Shown here: positions 1-8,288 of the stretch, piece after piece | How the letters are laid out: each line of letters begins with the position of its first letter | Position numbering within the stretch: position 1 is the stretch's first letter | Origin: Fibrobacter sp. UWB5 | GTDB lineage: Bacteria > Fibrobacterota > Fibrobacteria > Fibrobacterales > Fibrobacteraceae | Direction of reading: 5' to 3' | Length of the DNA stretch: 64,000 bases | Assembly: GCF_002210295.1 (NCBI RefSeq) | Contig: NZ_MWQH01000001.1 | Span: forward strand, 62,001-126,000 | Position numbers and translations under genes: made by a program | Notes under the pieces: generated by a model | What the model was told of the DNA's origin: nothing | What the model saw: the letters and a program-made list of their open reading frames with translations, nothing else | Databases searched by the model: none

Positions 1-3000
1 ACAAGCCGTTCATCATCCACCGTTTGGAAGAAGAGGGTATCGTTTATACCCTTAAGTCCGCTAAGAAGTACGTGGACGCCGAACGTCCGGAAGTGTGGGA
101 TATCCTCGAAGAAATTATCGAAGACCACCCGGTGATGTTGAACCGCGCCCCGACGCTTCACCGTCTGGGTATCCAGGCGTTCTACCCGCGCCTGATCGAA
201 GGTAACGCAATCCGCCTCCACCCGCTCGTCTGTACTGCATTCAACGCAGACTTCGACGGTGACCAGATGGCTTGCCACCTTCCGCTGTCTTTCGAAACGC
301 AGCTCGAATGCCGCGTTCTCATGCTCTCTTCGAACAACATTCTTCACCCGGCTTCCGGTCAGCCGATCGCTGTGCCGGGCCAGGATATCGTGCTCGGTCT
401 GTACTACCTGACCAAGCCGCGTCCGGCTCGTAAGGGTGAAGGCATGCACTTCTTCGACTCTGCCGAAGCCGTGCGCGCTTATGAAAACGGTGTTGTCGAT
501 CTGAACGCTATCGTTTACCTGAAGCTTAAGGCCGGCAAGAAGATCTACATGGGCGCCCTCGAAAAGGATGCCGTCTGCTTGCGCGAATCTGCCGACGACA
601 ACGGCAACATCGAAGTTGCCGTGAAGGCCGGTGAAAAGATCAAGTTCCTTACTCTTAAGGAAGACAATGTTATCAAGACGACCGTCGGTCGTATCATCTT
701 CAACGAATTCGTTCCGAAGGAACTTGGCTACGCCAACGAAACCTTCGGCAAGAAGGTGATCGCCAAGTCCATTGACGACCTGTACCGCCGCACCGGTAAC
801 CGCGTGACCGTGGATTACCTGGATGACTTGAAGGCCAACGGTTACAAGTGGGCAACTCGCGCCGGTTCTTCTGTGGCTATCGCCGAAATGGTGATCCCGA
901 AGGAAAAGCAGGAAATGCTCGACAAGGCTGCCGAACAGGTTTCCCGCATCCGCGGCCTTTACGAAGACGGTGTGATTACCGACGGTGAACGTTATAACCA
1001 GACCATTGACGTGTGGTCCAAGACCACGTCCGAAGTTGCTGCCAAGCAGTGGGATTTGCTCTCCAGCGACCGTGACGGCTTCAACCCGGTTTACATGATG
1101 GCCGACTCCGGCGCTCGTGGTAGCCGTGAACAGATTAAGCAGCTGTCCGGTATGCGTGGTTTGATGCAGAAGCCGATCAAGCAGCTCGGTGGTCAGGAAG
1201 TTATTGAAAACCCGATTAAGTCTTGCTTCCGTGAAGGCTTGAACGTGATGGAATACTTCATCTCGTCTCACGGTGCTCGTAAGGGTTTGGCAGATACCGC
1301 TCTTAAGACGGCTGACGCTGGTTACCTTACCCGTCGTCTCGTCGACGTGGGCCAGGACCTCGTGATTACCGAAGAAGACTGCGGTACCACGAACGGCATT
1401 GAAGTGTCCGCTTTCAAGGACGGCGACGATACCGTGATCGCTCTTGAAGAACGTCTCCTCGGTCGCGCACCGGTGGACGACATCAAGCACCCGGTGACTG
1501 GCGAAGTGATCGTCAAGGCCGGCGAACTCGTGACCGAACGCGATCTTCCGAAGATCTCCGCTACCGGTCTCGAACACATCAAGATGCGTTCCGTGCTCAC
1601 CTGCGATTCCCGCAATGGTGTCTGCTCCAAGTGCTATGGCCGTATGCTTGCTTCCGGTCGTCCGGTTGACCTGGGCGAAGCCGTGGGTGTGCTCGCTGCA
1701 CAGTCCATCGGTGAACCGGGTACGCAGCTTACCCTCCGTACCTTCCACATCGGTGGTGCTTCTTCCCGTCTGACTGTCGAAAGCGACAAGAAGGCAACCG
1801 TCGATGGCCGCGTTGAACTCGAACAGGTCGAAACTGTCGAACACGAAGGCCAGAAGGTCGTTACCAGCCGCATGGCTGAACTCGTTATCTTTGACAAGAC
1901 CGGCATCAACAAGGGTCGTTACCAGATTCCGTACGGCTCTATCCTCCATGTCGAAAACGGCGCCGCAGTTACTGCTGGCCAGGTAATGTTCGAATGGGAT
2001 CCGTATAACAGCCCGATTATCAGTAACGTTTCTGGTAAGGTTGTTCTTACGGACATGGTTGAAAACCGCACCTACCGTTCCGAAACTGACGAAGTGACGG
2101 GCGTGGAAACCTGGACCGTGATTAGCGACAAGCAGCACGGCAAGAAGGACCTCCACCCGGCAGTTACCATTGTTGATTCTTCTAACACGAAGATTGGTAA
2201 CTACATGCTTCCGGACGGCGCTATCCTTACCGTTAAGGCTGGCGACATGGTGACCGTCGGTCAGACTGTTGCAAAACTTCCGCGCGCTGCCGGTAAGACC
2301 CGCGATATTACGGGTGGTCTTCCGCGCGTGGCCGAACTCTTCGAAGCTCGCGTTCCGAAGAACAAGGCATTCATCGCTCCGATCGACGGTCTCGTCGAAA
2401 AGATTGAAGAAGTCCGCAACAACCAGGTAGTTTATATTAAGATGGATGACCAGGAAGAGAAAGTGCTGGTTCCCCGCGGCGTCCATCTGGCGGTCAACGA
2501 AGGTGACCGTGTCCACATTGGTCAGAAGATCAGTGAAGGCAGCGTGGATCCCCACGATATCCTCGACGTCCTTGGTCCTGAAGAGGTCCAGCGTCACTTG
2601 GTGAACGAAATCCAGGCGGTGTACCGCCTGCAGGGTGTGGCTATCGCAGATAAGCACATCGAATGTATCGTCCGCCAGATGATGCGTAAGGTGAAGGTCA
2701 AGGATTCCGGAGACTCCGAACTGCTTCCGGGCGAAGAAATTTCCAAGGCCCGTCTCCGCGCAGAGAACGACCGCTTGGTCGCACTCGGCAAGACTCCGGC
2801 GACCTTCACGCCGATGCTCCTTGGTATCACGAAGGCATCCTTGGCGACAGACAGCTTCATTTCTGCCTGCTCGTTCCAGGAGACCACCAAGATCCTTACC
2901 CGCGCTTCCATCGAAGGTAGCGTTGACCCGCTCCTGGGTCTTAAGGAAAACGTGATTATGGGTCGTCTTATTCCGTGCGGTACTGGCGCACGCCACCTGA

Positions 3001-3152
3001 GGAACGTCCAGGTGGTGGATGCCGATGCCGAACTGGATGCCGCGGCTCGGCCTATGGGTATCCAGGGCGATTACACCGAATCCGACGATAGCGCCATCCA
3101 GATGCTGGATAACGAAATCGGTATCAATGACGAGGAAGATTCGGATAATTAA
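1..3152 (+). CDS. rpoC: RNA polymerase beta' subunit, 5'-truncated
   Basis: This is the C-terminal three quarters of the beta' subunit, the catalytic clamp subunit of RNA polymerase. The frame is open from base 3 (KPFIIHRLEEEG), so the true start lies upstream of the window; by comparison with E. coli roughly 370 residues are missing. The active-site motif NADFDGDQMA, which holds the catalytic Mg, is encoded near base 241. The zinc-ligand cysteines of the second zinc site (one in CGTTNG, then CDSRNGVCSKC) lie near 1380 and 1600-1640. The bridge-helix and trigger-loop region (GARGSREQIKQLSGMRGLM) is intact near 1110-1170. The C-terminus is acidic and ends DEEDSDN. A strong promoter and a 66-bp gap separate it from rpsL. 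Identity is certain. Confidence 0.99.
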   Translation, partial: KPFIIHRLEEEGIVYTLKSAKKYVDAERPEVWDILEEIIEDHPVMLNRAPTLHRLGIQAFYPRLIEGNAIRLHPLVCTAFNADFDGDQMACHLPLSFETQLECRVLMLSSNNILHPASGQPIAVPGQDIVLGLYYLTKPRPARKGEGMHFFDSAEAVRAYENGVVDLNAIVYLKLKAGKKIYMGALEKDAVCLRESADDNGNIEVAVKAGEKIKFLTLKEDNVIKTTVGRIIFNEFVPKELGYANETFGKKVIAKSIDDLYRRTGNRVTVDYLDDLKANGYKWATRAGSSVAIAEMVIPKEKQEMLDKAAEQVSRIRGLYEDGVITDGERYNQTIDVWSKTTSEVAAKQWDLLSSDRDGFNPVYMMADSGARGSREQIKQLSGMRGLMQKPIKQLGGQEVIENPIKSCFREGLNVMEYFISSHGARKGLADTALKTADAGYLTRRLVDVGQDLVITEEDCGTTNGIEVSAFKDGDDTVIALEERLLGRAPVDDIKHPVTGEVIVKAGELVTERDLPKISATGLEHIKMRSVLTCDSRNGVCSKCYGRMLASGRPVDLGEAVGVLAAQSIGEPGTQLTLRTFHIGGASSRLTVESDKKATVDGRVELEQVETVEHEGQKVVTSRMAELVIFDKTGINKGRYQIPYGSILHVENGAAVTAGQVMFEWDPYNSPIISNVSGKVVLTDMVENRTYRSETDEVTGVETWTVISDKQHGKKDLHPAVTIVDSSNTKIGNYMLPDGAILTVKAGDMVTVGQTVAKLPRAAGKTRDITGGLPRVAELFEARVPKNKAFIAPIDGLVEKIEEVRNNQVVYIKMDDQEEKVLVPRGVHLAVNEGDRVHIGQKISEGSVDPHDILDVLGPEEVQRHLVNEIQAVYRLQGVAIADKHIECIVRQMMRKVKVKDSGDSELLPGEEISKARLRAENDRLVALGKTPATFTPMLLGITKASLATDSFISACSFQETTKILTRASIEGSVDPLLGLKENVIMGRLIPCGTGARHLRNVQVVDADAELDAAARPMGIQGDYTESDDSAIQMLDNEIGINDEEDSDN

Positions 3153-3162
3153 CCCGAGATAC

Positions 3163-3191
3163 TTGAAAAAAATTGGAAAAGAAACTATATT
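3163..3191 (+). promoter_or_regulatory. Promoter of rpsL-rpsG
   Basis: TTGAAA (3163-3168) and TATATT (3186-3191) are separated by exactly 17 nt, matching a sigma-70-type promoter. The predicted transcript starts about 20 nt before the rpsL GTG. An AGGAG ribosome-binding site lies at 3207-3211. Confidence 0.6.
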
Positions 3192-3218
3192 TGCACTCCA
3201 AAATCTAGGAGATTAACA

Positions 3219-3608
3219 GTGCCAACTATTCAACAGCTCGTCCGTAACGGACGTGAACAGATCAGCAACAAGACCGCTTCCGTGGCCTTGAAGTCCTGCC
3301 CCCAGAAGCGCGGCGTTTGCACCCGCGTGTACACCAGCACCCCGAAGAAGCCGAACTCTGCTCTTCGTAAGATCGCCCGTGTGCGTCTTTCCAACAAGAT
3401 GGAAGTGACCGCATACATTCCTGGTGAAGGCCACAACCTCCAGGAACACTCCATCGTGCTCATCCGCGGTGGTCGTGTGAAGGACGTCCCCGGTGTTCGT
3501 TACCACATCATCCGTGGTACTTTGGATACCCAGGCTGTGAACGGTCGTCAGAACGGCCGCTCCAAGTACGGTGTTAAGAAGAAAGGTGCCGCTCCGGCCA
3601 AGAAGTAA
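3219..3608 (+). CDS. rpsL: 30S ribosomal protein S12
   Basis: S12 forms part of the 30S decoding centre. The 129-residue length is usual. The conserved loops [11 protein letters not shown] and [13 protein letters not shown] are present. Both lysines at the streptomycin-contact positions are wild type, so the sequence shows no classic resistance substitution. A GTG start is chosen because AGGAG precedes it by 7 nt and the product begins [11 protein letters not shown] as in other S12 proteins. rpsG follows after 12 nt, so the two are co-transcribed. Confidence 0.98.
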   Translation: MPTIQQLVRNGREQISNKTASVALKSCPQKRGVCTRVYTSTPKKPNSALRKIARVRLSNKMEVTAYIPGEGHNLQEHSIVLIRGGRVKDVPGVRYHIIRGTLDTQAVNGRQNGRSKYGVKKKGAAPAKK

Positions 3609-3620
3609 GGAAGGTAGAAT

Positions 3621-4097
3621 ATGTCTAGAAGAAGAAAGGCTCTCCATCGCTCCATCCTCCCGGATCCGCGTTACAAGTCCACGCTCGTTACCGAACTCGT
3701 CGGTGTCGTGCTGAAGCAGGGCAAGAAGACCATCGCTGAACAGATCGTCTATACCGCTCTCGAAACCCTCGGCCAGAAGCTCGAAGGCCCGGAATCCCCG
3801 CTTGAAAAGTTCGAAATCTGCCTCGAAAACATCAAGCCGCGTCTCGAAGTGAAGTCCCGCCGTATCGGTGGTGCCAACTACCAGGTTCCGATGGAAGTTG
3901 CTCCGGACCGCGCCAAGGCTCTCGCTCTCCGTTGGTTGCTCGACGCTGCCCGTAACCGCAACGAAGCCAACATGGCTGACCGCCTTGCTGCAGAACTCGT
4001 TGCCGCCAAGAACGGTGAAGGCAACGCTGTCCGCAAGAAGAACGACACGCACAAGATGGCCGAAGCCAACAAGGCTTTCGCCCACTTCCGTTTCTAA
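3621..4097 (+). CDS. rpsG: 30S ribosomal protein S7
   Basis: S7 binds the 3' major domain of 16S rRNA and nucleates assembly of the 30S head. The 158 residues start MSRRRKALHRSILPDPRYKS and include the conserved RRIGGANYQVPMEV and ALRWLLDAAR segments. An AAGGTAG site precedes the ATG. In many bacteria fusA and tuf follow directly. Here the transcript ends in a terminator and the next gene is an unrelated exported protein, so the str operon is split. Confidence 0.98.
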   Translation: MSRRRKALHRSILPDPRYKSTLVTELVGVVLKQGKKTIAEQIVYTALETLGQKLEGPESPLEKFEICLENIKPRLEVKSRRIGGANYQVPMEVAPDRAKALALRWLLDAARNRNEANMADRLAAELVAAKNGEGNAVRKKNDTHKMAEANKAFAHFRF

Positions 4098-4152
4098 TTC
4101 TTGCATTAGCACGGAATTATCCTAGAGGATTAGCACGTAAGGCGAATGTCGC

Positions 4153-4174
4153 AAAATCAAGCTAGCTTGATTTT
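4153..4174. repeat. 22-bp perfect palindrome downstream of rpsG
   Basis: The segment reads AAAATCAAGCT followed by its exact reverse complement. It lies between the rpsG stop and the rpsL-rpsG terminator. A direct repeat ATTAGCACG flanks it on the 5' side (near 4105 and 4128). It could be a transcript-end structure or a protein-binding site; no function is assigned. Confidence 0.6.
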
Positions 4175-4212
4175 ATGACTGAGCCTAAGTGCAGATGTTT
4201 TTAAACATCAAC

Positions 4213-4246
4213 GGCTCGCTGTAAACAGCGAGCCTTTTCTTTTTTG
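4213..4246 (+). terminator. Intrinsic terminator of rpsL-rpsG
   Basis: A 9-bp stem, GGCTCGCTG (4213-4221) with CAGCGAGCC (4226-4234), has a TAAA loop and is followed by TTTTCTTTTTT. Confidence 0.9.
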
Positions 4247-4355
4247 TGCCGTTTATCCTTGTGTTTTTCCCTTTTATCAAAGGATTGGGCTAGGGGAGGC
4301 CTTTCCCGGAGAAAAGGAATTACTTTTAGGGTGAATTTGTTGTGAAGGGAATTTT

Positions 4356-5024
4356 ATGGGTTGGTTAGGAAAATTTAATTTGTTCGTATTTCTTTTCACT
4401 GCAGTGTCTGCGGTGCATGCCTTTGCGCAGCCAGCCGAAGTGGACGGCCCCATTTTGCAGGATTATTGCCCTCGCTGCAATGACAGCAAGCCGCCTGATT
4501 ATATGCCGTATGGGTTTACGGCGGAGATTGCCTATGCAGGGCCGACAGTATTGAGTGTACAACTGGGGGGTCGTTTTTCTTCTATAAAGGGAAAGGCTCT
4601 TGTTGGAATACCCATTCTTTCTGCGGATATCGATTTTGACGAGTGGAGTGAAGGGTGGAAGATTTCCGATGAAGGTATATTAGGTTTTTTCCTCTGTATT
4701 GGTGCCTTCGGAGGGAATGGTCACGACTTTAGGATTTGGCTGGATTACCTCTTGTTCGGCAACACTTACTACCCATTGACAGAAGACGCTAGTATCGGAT
4801 TGTTCGAAACGCATCATATTGTAGATTACCTGATTTATGATACGAGCCTTGGAAAACCCTGGGAATTCGGCTTCTCGGAAGCGGCGGGCGTCAAGTTCAT
4901 TTATAGTAAAAGTAGAACGGGTGACGTGTACTATCTTGACGTGGGCGCCAATGTCCGGTTGACGAATAAGGCATTCCGCTTCGGAGCGTTTGTACAGTTT
5001 GGATTCACTGGAACATACACGTAG
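4356..5024 (+). CDS. Exported protein of unknown function, beta-rich
   Basis: No family was recognised in these 222 residues. Residues 1-25 form a signal peptide (hydrophobic core FLFTAVSAVHAFA, probable cleavage after AFA). The mature protein starts with a CPRC cysteine pair and a Pro-rich segment. It then alternates Gly and aromatic residues and ends FVQFGFTGTYT, which would fit strands of an outer-membrane or cell-surface beta-structure. AAGGGA at 4345-4350 supports the chosen ATG. It is a single gene between the ribosomal-protein terminator and the GH8 gene, and a promoter region of about 180 bp separates it from GH8. Confidence 0.75.
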   Translation: MGWLGKFNLFVFLFTAVSAVHAFAQPAEVDGPILQDYCPRCNDSKPPDYMPYGFTAEIAYAGPTVLSVQLGGRFSSIKGKALVGIPILSADIDFDEWSEGWKISDEGILGFFLCIGAFGGNGHDFRIWLDYLLFGNTYYPLTEDASIGLFETHHIVDYLIYDTSLGKPWEFGFSEAAGVKFIYSKSRTGDVYYLDVGANVRLTNKAFRFGAFVQFGFTGTYT

Positions 5025-5206
5025 TCGCATTTACTTTGCTTCAATGCAATATGTAGACTAAAATTTTAACACAAAAATGCCGAAATTTTGCGTAATTAGG
5101 CGTTTAAAACCGAACAACGCAAATAGTTGGACTTTTATTGCTTTTGTATACAGCGGGATTTATCTTTGCGGTAAAGGGTAAAAACAAAACACTAATGGGA
5201 GTGAAA

Positions 5207-6922
5207 ATGAAAAAACACCTGAAATCCTTTGCCGGCATTTTGGCATCTGCCGCATGCCTTGGCGCATTCGCGACCACCACATCGATGGCTGCAGAAACCT
5301 ACGCGGGAACCTTCTTTGACGAAAACGGAGCCTATTACGGTCCGGATTGCGACAAGGATAAAAACTATTCCGGTGCCTATTATACGGGTAATTACGAAAG
5401 CCCGTTCAAGAAGATTTTGGGCAAGACTGACGCCGAAATTCAGGAAAAGATGGATGCCCTTTGGAATCATTACTTTAAGGGTGATGATAATTCCAAGGTT
5501 TATTATGACAAGGGTAGCGAAGCCTACATCAAGGACATCAACAACAACGATGTCCGTTCCGAAGGCATGTCTTACGGCATGATGATTGCCGTGCAGACGG
5601 GTCACAAAGAAGAATTCGACAAGCTCTGGAACTGGGCGAAGAACCACATGTGGCACAAAAGTGGCGGCTGGGACGGCTATTTCGCATGGCAGCGTAACGA
5701 CAGCGGTACTGGTGGCGATGACAACTGCGCACCTGATGGCGAAATGTACTTTATGATGTCTTTGCTTTTCGCAGCCAACCGCTGGAACGACAGCAAGTAC
5801 ATGGAAGATGCCCAGTACATCTTGAAAAAGATGTGGGACAACGGCCAGCATAGCCTTTTCAACCCGCAACACTATGTGATTACATTCCAGCCGCAGGGTA
5901 ACGAAAACAACTTCTCCGACCCGTCTTACGACTTGCCGGCATACGTTGACCTTTTCGCCCGCTGGTCCACCTCCAATCAGGACAAGTGGAGCAAGGCTGC
6001 AAAGGCAACCCGCGATCACTTGTACAAGTCCTCTAACACGAAGTCCGGCTTGTTCAGCGATTACAACAACTTTGACGGTACTCCGCACGGTGTGAGCTAC
6101 AATGCCCATGCAGAACAGTACATGTACGATGCCATGCGCTGTGCCATGAACTTCGGTATGGACTACTATCTGTTCGGTGTTGATTCTGCTCGTCAAGAAG
6201 AAATGGCCCGCCGCATTATCGATTTCTTTGAAAAGGATGGCTACAAGCACGCCCGCTTTAACTGGGATGGCTCTAATCCGCAGGAACAGTATACGCAGGG
6301 CGAAGCTGGTGCAAATGCCGTTGCGGCCATGGCTTTGATTAATGATTCCAAGTACGATGCCGCCGTCAAGAAAAACTTGGAGTTGGCATGGGATACCAAG
6401 TTCATGACCGGTCAGTACCGCTACTACGATGGCCTGGTGCATTACCTTGCCATGCTCCACTTGAGCGGCACCTTCAAGATTTGGAAGCCGAAGCCGAATG
6501 TCGAATCTGAAGAAAAGACCATTAACGAAACCGAAATCAACGGCGTGACCTATAACGACGGCGACAAGGTGGATTACTTCGAAGGTTGCAAGCTCTACAA
6601 GGCGACCATCAAGGCTGCCGCCCAGACTGGCCCGGGTAATGATTCTACTGTTACCAACCCTGATTCTACCGTTACCAACCCGGATACTACGATTGCAATT
6701 CGCACAACGGTTGCCTTGAACAATAATGTTCGCGTGTGGTCCACCAACAGCGCAATCGTTATTGAAAACGCACCGGCAGGCACCAAGTATACGGTCACTG
6801 ACCTCAACGGTCGCGTGCTGACTGCATCGAAGATTGCAACTTCGACCCAGGAAGTCCGCCTCGCCAAAACGGGCCCGATGCTTGTCATTGTCGGCAACAA
6901 GGCATACAAGGTTGTGAAATAG
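5207..6922 (+). CDS. Secreted glycoside hydrolase family 8 (xylanase/endoglucanase)
   Basis: GH8 enzymes cleave beta-1,4 bonds of xylan, cellulose or chitosan with inversion. The 571-residue product starts at an ATG behind GGGAG (5197-5201); upstream TTG and ATG starts only extend the signal peptide. Residues 1-28 are a signal peptide and about 31-440 form the catalytic (alpha/alpha)6 barrel. Glu119 in RSEGMSYGMM is the expected general acid. The TQGEAGANAVAAMAL segment resembles the conserved C-terminal part of GH8 xylanases. A short TVTNPDS-repeat linker follows. The last ~65 residues (LNGRVLTAS, then MLVIVGNKAYKVVK) form a small beta-domain like the C-terminal modules of many Fibrobacter secreted enzymes, possibly a secretion signal. 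Xylan is the likelier substrate, by family resemblance only. Confidence 0.92.
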   Translation: MKKHLKSFAGILASAACLGAFATTTSMAAETYAGTFFDENGAYYGPDCDKDKNYSGAYYTGNYESPFKKILGKTDAEIQEKMDALWNHYFKGDDNSKVYYDKGSEAYIKDINNNDVRSEGMSYGMMIAVQTGHKEEFDKLWNWAKNHMWHKSGGWDGYFAWQRNDSGTGGDDNCAPDGEMYFMMSLLFAANRWNDSKYMEDAQYILKKMWDNGQHSLFNPQHYVITFQPQGNENNFSDPSYDLPAYVDLFARWSTSNQDKWSKAAKATRDHLYKSSNTKSGLFSDYNNFDGTPHGVSYNAHAEQYMYDAMRCAMNFGMDYYLFGVDSARQEEMARRIIDFFEKDGYKHARFNWDGSNPQEQYTQGEAGANAVAAMALINDSKYDAAVKKNLELAWDTKFMTGQYRYYDGLVHYLAMLHLSGTFKIWKPKPNVESEEKTINETEINGVTYNDGDKVDYFEGCKLYKATIKAAAQTGPGNDSTVTNPDSTVTNPDTTIAIRTTVALNNNVRVWSTNSAIVIENAPAGTKYTVTDLNGRVLTASKIATSTQEVRLAKTGPMLVIVGNKAYKVVK

Positions 6923-6950
6923 TAAAGCTTCTATTTAAGGCTTGTATATA

Positions 6951-6987
6951 AAAAGTCCCGGAAGGAAAATCTTCCGGGACTTTTTTG
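6951..6987. terminator. Bidirectional terminator between GH8 and GH26 genes
   Basis: AGTCCCGGAAG (6954-6964) pairs perfectly with CTTCCGGGACT (6971-6981). T-runs flank both sides, so it can serve both convergent genes. Confidence 0.9.
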
Positions 6988-7008
6988 TTGTTTGGGTTGG
7001 ATTGATGA

Positions 7009-8157
7009 TTATTGCTTAATAGAAAGTTTGTAAATGCTTCGTGTACTTGCCTCGGGTGCATCGATAGCGTGTACGCCCGGGGTGAAGTGCTGTACGGCGC
7101 TCTGCCACAAAATACGCCCCTGGTAGTCGAACTGCACGACGCTTGCCTTTAATGCTTTGTCGGTTTGCATGTAGAGTTTGCCGTCTTGCAGGCGAAAGGA
7201 GTTGCCGGCAGCCCTCCCGGTAGGCTTGATAGCCGTGTTACTCTCCAAAGCCTTCATTTTGGCGATGCCGGCCTTCCAGGCGTCAACGGCGGCCTGCGAG
7301 GTGTTGAGCGCCCAGTCGCCTTCGTTGGCTTCTTTGCTCTGGCTGAACCACATCACCGCGAAAACGCGGGAGAAGTCCGTGACAAAATGCTCGAACATGT
7401 CGGTAATCCATTCGGCCTTGTTCCCGCCGAGTTCGGAACTGGAGATTTCGGCGATGAAGAGTGGCTTGTCGATATTCGCGAGAGCGTTGTAGGCCTTCTT
7501 GAATACCTGCGTGAAAGTCTGCCAGCTGGACCAGCTCTGGCATTTGCCCCAGTTGTAGCCGTCGATGGAGATGTAGTCGACGTATTCGTCGCCGGGGTAG
7601 TTGCCGGTAAGCGTGGAACCCTTTCCTGCGTTCGAGGCGTTAGTGGTCCAGACCCACTTGACGTTTTCGACATTTTCTTCGCGGAAGATTTTCACGATGT
7701 GGCGGAATGCTTCGGCCACGTTTGCGTCGGTGTTGCCGGCACCTTCTTTACCCACGCCCCAGTCGTACCAGTCGCCGTTTGCTTCGTGGAGGGGCCTGAG
7801 CCAGATTTCTTCACCGTAATTCTTGACGCCCTTGGCGTAATCGCGGATGTATTCGTCGGCCCTGCCGTCGACCAAGTCTTGGGCACCGTATCCGTTAGCC
7901 ATCCAAGTGACCACCAGTGTGGAGCCGTTTTCCTTGGCGACGTTGGCGTATTCTTCGGTTGCGTTCCAGTCGTTGATGTCGAAAAGTGCAAAGTAGCTGA
8001 TAAGGTCGAGATGCGTGCCCTGCAAATCCTGGAACGCCTGCACGTTCTGCTGCGTGGGCTGCGGATACTGACCCGGGCCACCGACCCATGCGCCGACCTG
8101 GAATGCCATGGCCGCGACAGGTGCGACACACATAGAGAGGAATAGTTTCTTGTTCAT
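7009..8157 (-). CDS. Secreted glycoside hydrolase family 26, beta-mannanase
   Basis: GH26 enzymes are retaining endo-beta-1,4-mannanases (some are lichenases). The 382-residue product has a signal peptide (about 1-19) and a TIM-barrel catalytic domain (about 20-310). The family motif RPLHEANGDWYDW supplies His124 and the acid/base Glu125. The nucleophile is Glu237 in FIAEISSSE. WFSQSKEANEGDW is the substrate-cleft loop. The final ~65 residues form a beta-rich tail (FDYQGRILW, then SIYKLSIKQ), analogous to the one on the neighbouring GH8 enzyme. A GGGGTT site lies just upstream of the ATG. The gene diverges from a GntR-type regulator, the natural candidate to control it. Confidence 0.93.
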   Translation of the reverse strand: MNKKLFLSMCVAPVAAMAFQVGAWVGGPGQYPQPTQQNVQAFQDLQGTHLDLISYFALFDINDWNATEEYANVAKENGSTLVVTWMANGYGAQDLVDGRADEYIRDYAKGVKNYGEEIWLRPLHEANGDWYDWGVGKEGAGNTDANVAEAFRHIVKIFREENVENVKWVWTTNASNAGKGSTLTGNYPGDEYVDYISIDGYNWGKCQSWSSWQTFTQVFKKAYNALANIDKPLFIAEISSSELGGNKAEWITDMFEHFVTDFSRVFAVMWFSQSKEANEGDWALNTSQAAVDAWKAGIAKMKALESNTAIKPTGRAAGNSFRLQDGKLYMQTDKALKASVVQFDYQGRILWQSAVQHFTPGVHAIDAPEASTRSIYKLSIKQ

Positions 8158-8170
8158 ATAAACCCCGATA

Positions 8171-8183
8171 GGCGTTAAACGCC
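8171..8183. promoter_or_regulatory. Inverted repeat in the GH26/GntR divergent region
   Basis: GGCGT-TAA-ACGCC lies 14 bases upstream of the GH26 start codon. The 131-bp divergent region must hold both promoters. The repeat is a candidate operator or a 5'-UTR hairpin of the mannanase mRNA. Confidence 0.35.
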
Positions 8184-8288
8184 GGTAATGTTGTTTTACG
8201 TTTTAAAGATATGTTCGGGATTTTGTGAAAGACGATTTAATTGTTTATATTTGTATTAAAGTGTATCTAGTGTTATAACGGAGGCTCC

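Noticed and set aside
4098-4355. A tRNA gene after rpsG
   Set aside because: The palindromes do not form a cloverleaf with T-loop and acceptor stem; the GC-rich hairpin is a terminator.
5138-5206. Upstream start of the GH8 gene at a TTG
   Set aside because: It would prepend 23 residues to a standard signal peptide. The ATG at 5207 has a GGGAG site and a lysine-rich N-terminus.
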